Assembly (NCBI GenBank): GCA_003223995.1
Contig: QHYA01000052.1
Coordinates: 1-6,228 of the forward strand
Length of the DNA stretch: 6,228 nt
Reading direction: 5' to 3'
Source of the DNA: Acidobacteriota bacterium
GTDB lineage: Bacteria > Acidobacteriota > Polarisedimenticolia > QHYA01
Below are positions 1 to 5,192 of this stretch, in pieces (positions within the stretch are counted from its first letter, which is position 1; each line of letters begins with the position of its first letter). The position numbers and the translations under genes are program-made. The notes under the pieces are model-generated. The model was not told the origin of the DNA, made no database searches, and saw only the letters and a list, made by a program, of their open reading frames with translations.

Positions 1-43
1 CCGCGTGGCGGCGGAGGTAGCCGGCGAGAAGGGAGCGGATCAT
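1..43 (-). CDS. Start of an unidentified gene, cut by the window edge
   Basis: An ATG at 43-41 overlaps the holB stop codon in an ATGA arrangement, and the frame stays open to base 1. It gives the 14 residues MIRSLLAGYLRRHA. The 4-base overlap is a classic sign of translational coupling, and the strand matches tmk and holB, so this is probably the third gene of that operon. The only Shine-Dalgarno-like sequence, GGAG within the last holB codons, ends about two bases before the ATG. That is unusually close, so initiation would depend on ribosomes finishing holB. The basic, leucine-rich start resembles the N-terminus of many membrane proteins, for example ABC exporters before their first helix, but 14 residues cannot identify a family. 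The frame could also be a chance opening. Confidence 0.42.
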   Translation of the reverse strand, partial: MIRSLLAGYLRRHA

Positions 44-1185
44 TCTCCGCCGGCCGTGCCGGTACTCCGAGGAGCCCGCGAGGGAGCTCGCTCCGCGGGC
101 GGGCCCTCCTGTGGGGCGCTCACAGCAGGCGGGGGCGTGACGAGCTCCATCAGGAGCGATTCGGCGGCGAGCTGGCGGTTGACGTTCATCCGGAAATCGC
201 CCCGGATTCTGCCGGCGGTCGCGACGGCCGCGGCCGCTCGTTGCTCGCCGAGGCCGCGGGCGAGCCGGCCGATGCGCTCGGGCTCATCGGCGGATGCCGC
301 CGGAGTCCCGCCACCGGCCGAGACGATCAAAGCGTCGCGCAGCAACGCCTCGGCAAGCTCGAAGCAGGCGAGAAACTCCTCGGCGTTCTTTGGCGAGAAC
401 GATTCGGCCGCTCGGATGACGCGCGTCCCCGGCCCTCCGGAACCGCTGGAGGTCTCGAGCAACGCGTCGAGGACACGGCCCCGGCGCTCGCGGAATACCG
501 ACAGGACGCTCGTCTCTGTCACGCCTGAGCGTCCTTCAGGCTGACCGGCCGGCATCAGGAGCCTCATCGCCTTTCCCGGCGCTCCGCCCGTCAGCGCCGC
601 GGCGAGCCGCGCGTCTTTCTCCTCTGCTCCGGCGCGGCGCAGGAGCTCCTCGACCCGCTCGGCGGGCAGAGGCACGAAGCGGACCGGGCGGCAGCGCGAG
701 CGGATCGTCTCCAGGAGGGTCGCGGCGTTGATCGCGATCAGCACGATCACGGAAGCTCCCGGTGGCTCCTCCAGCGTCTTCAGGAAGGCATTGGCGGCGG
801 CGGGATTCATCCGGTCCGCCGGATCGACGATCGCGATGCGACGGCGGCCCTCGAGCGGCCGGAAGGCCAGGAAACGGCCCAGCCCACGGACCTGCTCGAT
901 CACGATCTCCTGCCGCGGCCTCCCCGTCGATTCCGAGACTTCCAGCCCCACCTCGAGCACATCGGGATGAGTCGATGCGGCGATCCTCCGGCATGCGGAG
1001 CAGACGCCACAGGGACCCGCATCGCTCGCGCACTGAAGCGCCTGGGCGAAGAGACGCGCCGCCGTCTTCTTGCCGATCCCCTCTGGACCGTGGAAGAGGA
1101 AGGCGTGGTGCAGGCGATCCTCCGCGATGGCCCGCCGCAGTGTCGAAACGGACCGTTCCTGACCTGCGAGGTCCGACCAGGGCAT
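40..1185 (-). CDS. holB: DNA polymerase III subunit delta' (clamp-loader subunit)
   Basis: This is the delta-prime subunit of the cytoplasmic clamp loader, which with delta and gamma/tau (DnaX) loads the beta sliding clamp at replication forks. The 381-residue product opens with a RuvB/DnaX-like AAA+ fold. It has a P-loop GPEGIGKKT (33-41), a zinc-binding Cys set (C52, C59, C62, C65), a Walker-B-region DPADRMNPAAANAFLKTLEEPP-type stretch (121-142) and a sensor/arginine-finger SRC motif (163-165). Lys follows the P-loop Lys where an active ATPase such as DnaX has Thr or Ser; this is common in delta-prime and argues against dnaX. The protein is somewhat longer than the roughly 330 residues of E. 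coli HolB. The last 35 or so residues are a Pro/Ala/Arg-rich low-complexity tail. The ATG shares its first base with the tmk stop (TGATG), so translation is probably coupled. AAGGGG lies upstream as a modest ribosome-binding site. Confidence 0.95.
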   Translation of the reverse strand: MPWSDLAGQERSVSTLRRAIAEDRLHHAFLFHGPEGIGKKTAARLFAQALQCASDAGPCGVCSACRRIAASTHPDVLEVGLEVSESTGRPRQEIVIEQVRGLGRFLAFRPLEGRRRIAIVDPADRMNPAAANAFLKTLEEPPGASVIVLIAINAATLLETIRSRCRPVRFVPLPAERVEELLRRAGAEEKDARLAAALTGGAPGKAMRLLMPAGQPEGRSGVTETSVLSVFRERRGRVLDALLETSSGSGGPGTRVIRAAESFSPKNAEEFLACFELAEALLRDALIVSAGGGTPAASADEPERIGRLARGLGEQRAAAAVATAGRIRGDFRMNVNRQLAAESLLMELVTPPPAVSAPQEGPPAERAPSRAPRSTGTAGGE

Positions 1186-1970
1186 CAGCGTCCGCCCCTT
1201 CGAGCCACGGCGCGACGCCCCACGCCTGCTCCGCCCCGCGCGCCGGAACGCGGGGTCCGCGCCACGACCGAGCGGTGGATTCGCGAGTGCTCTCCCGCAG
1301 TCTTTCTGCTGCCCCGCTCCGTCCGGATCGCTCCGGCGAGGGGAAGAACGAACCGGGCGATCTTCTCGGCGACCTCTCCGATGGGGCCGGAGGCGTCGAT
1401 TCGCCGGTAGCCGCGTCTCGAAAGGGTCAAGCGGCGGTATCCGGCCGCGACGCGTCTGTGGAACTCGAGCGATTCCGCCTCGAAACGCCCCTCGCCGGAG
1501 GAGCGAAGAGCCTCGTCGCGTCTCCGGGCCCGCCGAAGCCCTTTCTCGACGTCGATCTCGAGCAACAACGTGAGGTCGGGCCTCAGGCCCAGGGGAGGAA
1601 CGGAATGGATCCTCCGGATCAGATCCAGAGGCAGACCGCGCCCGTAGCCCTGGTAGGCCAGGGTCGCGTCCAAGTAACGGTCGCAGAGCACAACCCGGCC
1701 TCGCTCCAGAGCCGGCTGGATGACCCGGTGGATGTGGTCCGCTCGCGCGGCCGCGTAGAGCAGCAGCTCGGTCAGGGGGGGCATGCCGGCCGAAGCGGGA
1801 TCGAGAAGCAGCCTGCGCAGGGCGTCGCCGAGAGCGGTCCCGCCGGGCTCGCGTGTGACAACCGGCGGGATCCCCTCCTTGCGCAGGCGCCGCGCCAGCC
1901 GGCGGATCTGTGTCGTCTTCCCCGATCCCTCGACCCCTTCAAAAGTGATGAAGATCCCGCGACGTCTCAT
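1185..1970 (-). CDS. tmk: Thymidylate kinase (dTMP kinase)
   Basis: This enzyme phosphorylates dTMP to dTDP with ATP, the committed step to dTTP in the cytosol. Visible motifs are the P-loop EGVEGSGKTT (11-20), the TREPGGT substrate-binding loop (39-45), the DRY signature CDRYLDATLAYQG (96-108) and an Arg-rich LID with RARRRDEALRSSGEGRFE (146-163). The P-loop lacks the Arg typical of type I enzymes, while the LID is basic, which fits the bacterial type II form. At 261 residues it is about 50 longer than the usual 205-215. The conserved fold appears complete near residue 212, and the rest is an Arg/Gly/Ala-rich tail with no recognisable motif. The ATG at 1970-1968 follows GAGGAG by about six bases, and the N-terminus aligns well with the family. 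It is the first gene of the minus-strand operon tmk-holB-(unknown). The long tail could be real or could reflect loss of an earlier stop codon. Confidence 0.96.
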   Translation of the reverse strand: MRRRGIFITFEGVEGSGKTTQIRRLARRLRKEGIPPVVTREPGGTALGDALRRLLLDPASAGMPPLTELLLYAAARADHIHRVIQPALERGRVVLCDRYLDATLAYQGYGRGLPLDLIRRIHSVPPLGLRPDLTLLLEIDVEKGLRRARRRDEALRSSGEGRFEAESLEFHRRVAAGYRRLTLSRRGYRRIDASGPIGEVAEKIARFVLPLAGAIRTERGSRKTAGEHSRIHRSVVARTPRSGARGGAGVGRRAVARRGGR

Positions 1971-1995
1971 TCCGTGCTCCTCGACGCGGTAATCC

Positions 1996-2009
1996 TTTCA
2001 CGGGTGAAA
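1996..2009. promoter_or_regulatory. Perfect inverted repeat in the tmk leader
   Basis: The arms TTTCAC (1996-2001) and GTGAAA (2004-2009) are perfectly complementary around a two-base centre. The site lies 26 to 39 bases upstream of the tmk ATG and downstream of the possible TAGAAT -10 box, so it would sit in the leader of the tmk mRNA. It could be an operator for a dimeric repressor or form a small hairpin (five pairs, four-base loop). No regulator is encoded in the window, and a 6+6 repeat can arise by chance. Confidence 0.3.
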
Positions 2010-2063
2010 CCAACGGAGGGCCGGGAAAGCGCGGCTGATCAAGGACCCGCGGCAAAGAGGGTG

Positions 2064-2069
2064 ATTCTA
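2064..2069 (-). promoter_or_regulatory. Possible -10 box for the tmk operon
   Basis: Read on the minus strand this is TAGAAT, five of six matches to the sigma-70 consensus TATAAT, about 95 bases upstream of the tmk start. The hexamers 16-18 bases further up (TGGGAA, CTGGGA, CCTGGG) match TTGACA poorly. It is the best -10-like sequence I could find for the operon, but the support is thin. Confidence 0.2.
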
Positions 2070-2104
2070 ACATCGGACGAAGGGCTTCCCAGGAGATGAG
2101 AAAT

Positions 2105-2125
2105 CGGGCAACATGCTGTCGCCCG
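2105..2125. repeat. 21-base interrupted palindrome
   Basis: CGGGC (2105-2109) pairs with GCCCG (2121-2125), and the inner ACA (2111-2113) pairs with TGT (2117-2119). One A/C mismatch separates the two parts and TGC forms the centre. The symmetry about base 2115 is exact. It lies 107-127 bases upstream of the DUF481 start and about 135 bases upstream of tmk, a plausible place for a shared operator. No run of T follows on either strand, so it is not an intrinsic terminator. Confidence 0.35.
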
Positions 2126-2203
2126 CGAGGGTCCTTTCGCCGGAAGTCATTCTTATTCACGTTCGCGGCGGCGAGAACAGAGCCCGGAAAAAAAAAGAGA
2201 AAG

Positions 2204-2224
2204 CTCCAGCCTCTGCGCTGGGAG
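2204..2224. promoter_or_regulatory. Hairpin overlapping the DUF481 ribosome-binding site
   Basis: CTCCAGC (2204-2210) pairs with GCTGGGAG (2217-2224), giving seven pairs with one bulged G and a six-base loop. The 3' arm covers GGAG of the Shine-Dalgarno GGAGGAG (2221-2227), which precedes the ATG at 2232. In the DUF481 mRNA this fold would partly hide the ribosome-binding site. On the opposite strand the same hairpin is followed by a pyrimidine-rich run ending in nine T (2196-2188), the form of an intrinsic terminator, although no minus-strand gene is seen upstream of it. The pairing is read from sequence only. Confidence 0.4.
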
Positions 2225-2231
2225 GAGCCGT

Positions 2232-3107
2232 ATGGGTCTTCTAGCGTCCTGCACGGGCCGGTCAGCCCTTCCGGCTGTTCTGGCCATCACGATGGCCGGC
2301 GTGGGTTCCGTCGCCCTGGCGGCGGAGGAAGAGAAGCCTCCGTCCCTGTCCGACACCGCCGAGTTCAGCTATGTCCTGACGGCCGGCAACTCAGAGACCA
2401 ACACGCTGGGGTTCAAGAACGCCTTTGTTCGCAACTGGGAACGGGCTTCCCTCACCGTGCGGGCCGGCGCCGTCCGAACGGAGACGACGACCACGACTCG
2501 GGTCGCAGAAGGGACGCCGTCGGATTTCAGGATCGTTGAGACCTCGACGACAGCCACGACAGGCAATTACTTCCTCAACGGGCAGCACGACCGCAAGGTG
2601 ACAGAGCGCTTCCTCTGGTACATCGGTGCGGGTTGGCAGCGCAATCGACCCGCTGGGATCAAGAGCCGTTACGTGGCAACCGCGGGGGTTGGCAACGTCT
2701 GGGTCGACCGGGCGAAGGTCAAATTCAAGACAGACTATGGGCTGACCTACACGAAGGAGAATGACCTGGTCAGAAACCCGTCCATCAGCGGCAGCTTCCT
2801 GGGCGCTCGCCTTGCCTGGGACTACTGGCACAAGTTCGGCGAGAACACCACCTACGGAAGTGTTCTCATCCTCGACGACAACCTCGATCATGCATCCGAC
2901 TACCGGGCTGACTTCACGAACTGGCTTGCCGTGTCGATGAACAAGCGGCTGGCTCTGAAGGTCAGCCTCCAGTGGCTCTACGACAACAAGCCGGCGCTGA
3001 GAACCCTTGCTCTCGTCGATGCCACTGGCGCCGTCATCGGCACCGTACTGGATGAGTTCGACGATCTCGACACGATCTTCACCGCTTCCCTGGTCCTCAA
3101 CTTCTGA
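2232..3107 (+). CDS. DUF481 family (YdiY-like) outer-membrane protein
   Basis: The 291-residue product looks like an outer-membrane beta-barrel of the DUF481 family, whose E. coli member YdiY is described as a salt-induced outer-membrane protein; the molecular function is unknown. Residues 1-30 form a Sec signal peptide with a hydrophobic core (about 12-29) and an ALA cleavage site before AEEE. The mature part has alternating polar and aromatic strands with short turns: FSYVLTAGNSETNTLGF (45-61) at the start, which is typical of the family, then GNYFLNGQHDRKVTERFLWY (111-130), and TIFTASLVLNF at the end. The last residue is Phe, as expected for recognition by the BAM complex. A Thr-rich segment (84-110) may be an extracellular loop. 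The ATG at 2232 follows GGAGGAG by four bases. It lies 46 bases upstream of mscL on the same strand and is likely co-transcribed. Confidence 0.88.
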   Translation: MGLLASCTGRSALPAVLAITMAGVGSVALAAEEEKPPSLSDTAEFSYVLTAGNSETNTLGFKNAFVRNWERASLTVRAGAVRTETTTTTRVAEGTPSDFRIVETSTTATTGNYFLNGQHDRKVTERFLWYIGAGWQRNRPAGIKSRYVATAGVGNVWVDRAKVKFKTDYGLTYTKENDLVRNPSISGSFLGARLAWDYWHKFGENTTYGSVLILDDNLDHASDYRADFTNWLAVSMNKRLALKVSLQWLYDNKPALRTLALVDATGAVIGTVLDEFDDLDTIFTASLVLNF

Positions 3108-3135
3108 CGGACCGGACGATCCCGCACATTAGTCA

Positions 3136-3150
3136 AAGGAGGGAGGAAGG
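3136..3150 (+). promoter_or_regulatory. Strong, tandem Shine-Dalgarno site of mscL
   Basis: AAGGAGG (3136-3142) overlaps a second GGAGG (3142-3146) and a GGAAGG (3145-3150), directly upstream of the mscL ATG at 3154. The second GGAGG sits seven bases from the ATG, close to optimal. This is by far the strongest ribosome-binding region in the window, and it fixes the mscL start. Confidence 0.75.
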
Positions 3151-3153
3151 AAG

Positions 3154-3597
3154 ATGCTGAAGGAGTTCAGGGAATTCGCGATGCGCGGAAACGTCCTGGA
3201 CATGGCGATCGGGATCATCCTCGGCGGGGCGTTCGGAAAGATCATCACCTCGCTCGTCAACGACGTGCTGATGCCGCCGATCGGTCTGCTGGTGGGGAGG
3301 GTGGACTTCTCGAGCCTGTTCATCAACCTTTCGGGCGCTTCCTACGGGACGCTGGCAGAGGCGCAGAAGACGGGGGCGGCAACGATCCGTTACGGGCTGT
3401 TCCTCAACACGGTCCTGGACTTCCTGATCGTCGCCTTCGTCATCTTTCTTCTGGTCCGGCAGGTGAACAGGCTGAAGCGGCAGCCGGAGTCTGGCCCCAT
3501 TCCTCCGGCGACCAGGGACTGCCCCTACTGCCTCTCTCCGGTCGCCGTGAAAGCGACCCGCTGCGCACACTGCACCTCCGAGTTGAAGGCGGCGTAA
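3154..3597 (+). CDS. mscL: Large-conductance mechanosensitive channel MscL, zinc-ribbon variant
   Basis: MscL is an inner-membrane pentamer that opens under membrane tension and releases solutes during hypo-osmotic shock. The N-terminus MLKEFREFAMRGNVLDMAIG is nearly the E. coli sequence, with amphipathic helix S1 followed by TM1 (about 14-42) and the conserved MPPIGLL. A periplasmic loop (about 43-77) leads to TM2 (about 79-104; YGLFLNTVLDFLIVAFVIF). At positions matching the E. coli gate residues Leu19 and Val23 I see Met17 and Ile21. The C-terminus is unusual: after a basic and Pro-rich linker, the helix ending in a TEIRDLL-type motif is absent. Instead there are two CxxC pairs, C123/C126 and C137/C140, ten residues apart, which form a likely zinc ribbon in the cytoplasm. 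Total length is 147 against about 136 in E. coli. It follows the DUF481 gene by 46 bases and faces ribF tail to tail. Confidence 0.97.
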   Translation: MLKEFREFAMRGNVLDMAIGIILGGAFGKIITSLVNDVLMPPIGLLVGRVDFSSLFINLSGASYGTLAEAQKTGAATIRYGLFLNTVLDFLIVAFVIFLLVRQVNRLKRQPESGPIPPATRDCPYCLSPVAVKATRCAHCTSELKAA

Positions 3598-3730
3598 CCT
3601 CGGCTCAGAGCTTTCGAAAAAGGACCTGGCGCGGCTCATCCCTCCGGGACCTGAGCGAGCGAATGTCCGGTGGCGGTCTCCGGACCGATGGGAACGCAAA
3701 GGCTCGCCGCCTCCAGGGGTGCGCGTGCGC
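3598..3730. other. Convergent intergenic region between mscL and ribF
   Basis: The two flanking genes end towards each other across 133 bases. Two mutually exclusive hairpins overlap here: GTCCGG/CCGGAC (3665-3670 with 3680-3685) and CGGTC/GACCG (3674-3678 with 3683-3687, loop TCCG). Neither is followed by a T run on either strand, so I see no standard intrinsic terminator for mscL or ribF; Rho-dependent ending or a T-less bidirectional hairpin is possible. No gene is evident. Confidence 0.5.
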
Positions 3731-4669
3731 CTACGGGTTGCCGGGAGAGCGGGCGAAGTAGTCCCGCATCGACTGGAGGTCGCGGTCGATCTGCTGGCGA
3801 AGGGCCTCGGGGGAAGCGAACTTCATCTCGTCGCGGATCCGCTCGTGGAAAAGGACCCGCAGGCGGCGGCCGTACAGATCCCCGGTGAAGTCGGGGAGCC
3901 AGGTCTCCACGGCGAAGCCGGCATTCTCGAAGGTCGGCCGGGTGCCGATGTTGGTGAGGCTCGGGAACAGCCTCTCCTCCAGCCGTGTCTCGGTCAGGTA
4001 AACGCCCGAGGCCGGAATGACCTCGTTTGCCACGGCGAGGTTCGCGGTGGGCGCCCCCTGGGCCCGTCCTCGCCCGGCTCCGCGCACGACCTCGCCGATC
4101 GCCTCGTAGGGCCGGCCCATCATCGCGCGGGCCTCGCGTACGTCGCCGCGCTCGAGCGCCGCCCGGATGCGCGAGGCGCTCACGCGCTCGCCCCCGCGGC
4201 TGACGGTCTCGAGGCTCTCCACGACGAACCTTCTCTCCGAGGCCGCCTGCCGCAGCAGGGCGAGATCCCCCTTGCGGTCCTTCCCGAAGCGGAAATCGAC
4301 GCCGACATACAGCTCGCGCACGCCAAGAGTGCCGATGAGGAACTCCTCGACGAAACGCTCGGCCTCGACCTGGGCGGTCTCGTGGCTGAAGGGGATGAAC
4401 AGAAGGAGGTCCATCCCCTGTGCGGCGAGGATCTCGACCTTCTGCTGGCGCGTGAGGATCGTCCGCGGAGCCTTGTCGGGCCGCAGGATCTTGAGGGGGT
4501 GGGGGTCGAACGCCACGGCCAGCGCGTCGATTCGCAGCGCGCGTGCGCGCTCGCGCACCTTCTCGAGGATTCTCTGGTGCCCCAGGTGGACCCCGTCGAA
4601 GTTTCCGATGGTCGCCACGCACGCTCGCGGCGCATTCTTCAGCCCCAGAAAGCCGTTGAGGACTCTCAC
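3731..4669 (-). CDS. ribF: Bifunctional riboflavin kinase / FMN adenylyltransferase
   Basis: RibF makes FMN from riboflavin and ATP, then FAD from FMN and ATP, in the cytosol. The 312-residue length is normal. The N-terminal FAD synthetase domain shows GNFDGVHLGH (22-31) with the nucleotidyltransferase HxGH, FDPHPLKIL (54-62), the segment GVDFRFGKDRKGD (123-135), and RVSASRIRAAL (162-172), the equivalent of the ISSTxIR motif. The C-terminal kinase domain shows GRPYEAIGEVV (185-195), GRAQGAPTANL (201-211) with the PTAN nucleotide/Mg site, GVY (222-224), NIGTRPTF (240-247) and the likely catalytic Glu255 in VETWLPDF. The start is GTG at 4669-4667, preceded by GGGGAA at about nine bases and lying four bases after the pgpA stop. 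It is the last gene of the minus-strand rimO-pgpA-ribF cluster. Both active sites look intact. Confidence 0.97.
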   Translation of the reverse strand: MRVLNGFLGLKNAPRACVATIGNFDGVHLGHQRILEKVRERARALRIDALAVAFDPHPLKILRPDKAPRTILTRQQKVEILAAQGMDLLLFIPFSHETAQVEAERFVEEFLIGTLGVRELYVGVDFRFGKDRKGDLALLRQAASERRFVVESLETVSRGGERVSASRIRAALERGDVREARAMMGRPYEAIGEVVRGAGRGRAQGAPTANLAVANEVIPASGVYLTETRLEERLFPSLTNIGTRPTFENAGFAVETWLPDFTGDLYGRRLRVLFHERIRDEMKFASPEALRQQIDRDLQSMRDYFARSPGNP

Positions 4670-4673
4670 CCGT

Positions 4674-5192
4674 TCAGCTTCCCCAGGAACGCCACGCGAA
4701 CAGCGCCAGCCGCAGCAGCAGGTTCGCCCAGAGCCCGGCGGCCAGATCGTCGGCCACGATCCCCCAGCCGCCGGGAAGCCGTTCGAGCTGCCGGGCGGGG
4801 AAGGGTTTCAAGACGTCGGTCAGCCGGAAGAGGAAGAACCCTCCGGCGAGCCCTGCGATCGAGAAGGGGATGAATGCCATCGTCACGAGGAACCCCGACA
4901 TCTCGTCCGCCACCGCCTCGGCGGGATCCTTGACACCGTAGCGCGCCTCGCAAGCATCGCAAGCCCAGATCGAGATCACGACAGCCAGCACGGTCCCGCA
5001 GATGTAGAGCCCTGCCGAGCGCGGCCAGGACAGCAGCAGATAGACCGGCACCGTCGCCAGGGTCCCGAAGGTGCCCGAGGCGAACGGGATGCTCCCCACT
5101 CCTCCCATGGTGGCGATGGCGAGCCGCAGCGAGCGTCCGGGCCCGGAGGAGACGACCGTCTCCTTCTCCCTGGCAGAGGGATCAGACGGCAT
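4674..5192 (-). CDS. pgpA: Phosphatidylglycerophosphatase A
   Basis: PgpA removes the phosphate from phosphatidylglycerophosphate to give phosphatidylglycerol at the inner membrane. The 172 residues equal the E. coli length. Family motifs are present in order: GVGSIPFASGTFGTL (31-45), VADEMSGFLVTM (94-105) with the conserved acidic DE pair, FLFRLTDVLKPFP (120-132) and GGWGIVADDLAAG (141-153). About three to four hydrophobic segments are visible (about 46-56, 62-77, 101-123, 154-167). The ATG at 5192 overlaps the end of rimO by 11 bases, with only a weak AGGG upstream, so coupling to rimO translation is likely. GTG codons at residues 13-14 are possible alternative starts, because the conserved part begins near residue 22. 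The neighbour order suggests co-expression rather than a shared pathway. Confidence 0.95.
   Translation of the reverse strand: MPSDPSAREKETVVSSGPGRSLRLAIATMGGVGSIPFASGTFGTLATVPVYLLLSWPRSAGLYICGTVLAVVISIWACDACEARYGVKDPAEAVADEMSGFLVTMAFIPFSIAGLAGGFFLFRLTDVLKPFPARQLERLPGGWGIVADDLAAGLWANLLLRLALFAWRSWGS

Larger units (their letters stand above)
1971..2231. other. Divergent intergenic region between tmk and the DUF481 gene
   Basis: This 261-base region must hold the start signals for both the minus-strand tmk operon and the plus-strand DUF481-mscL pair. It is visibly less GC-rich than the genes on either side. It contains an inverted repeat in the tmk leader (1996-2009), a longer interrupted palindrome (2105-2125), a run of nine A (2188-2196) and a hairpin reaching the DUF481 ribosome-binding site (2204-2224). 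On the minus strand TAGAAT (2069-2064) resembles a sigma-70 -10 box for tmk, but no good -35 lies 16-18 bases further up. On the plus strand no convincing promoter pair was found; TATTCA at 2154-2159 is a weak -10 candidate. Short open frames crossing the region show no family resemblance. Confidence 0.7.

Noticed and set aside
762..2099. 445-codon open frame on the plus strand across tmk and holB
   Set aside because: It is rich in Arg, Pro, Ser and Gly with no recognisable domain, and lies antisense to two well-supported genes. GC-rich coding DNA commonly leaves such frames open.
1939..2160. 73-codon minus-strand frame upstream of and overlapping the tmk start
   Set aside because: It has no good ribosome-binding site and no family resemblance, and it overlaps the conserved P-loop region of tmk in the wrong phase.
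2161..2178. Weak inverted repeat GTTC...GAAC upstream of the DUF481 gene
   Set aside because: It has only four outer pairs, with a bulge and irregular interior, and is no better than chance.
2241..2252. LASC at residues 4-7 of the DUF481 protein, resembling a lipobox
   Set aside because: It lies before the hydrophobic core, so it cannot be a lipoprotein cleavage site. The ALA before AEEE at residues 28-30 is a normal signal peptidase I site.
3665..3687. Overlapping hairpins between mscL and ribF as a bidirectional terminator
   Set aside because: The stems are only five to six pairs and no T run follows on either strand, so I do not call a terminator.
3636..4622. 328-codon minus-strand frame overlapping ribF in another phase
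   Set aside because: It is Arg/Gly/Pro-rich without motifs, whereas the ribF phase carries both catalytic domains intact.
3719..4873. 384-codon plus-strand frame opposite ribF and pgpA
   Set aside because: It is antisense to two genes with complete family motifs and shows no signature of its own.
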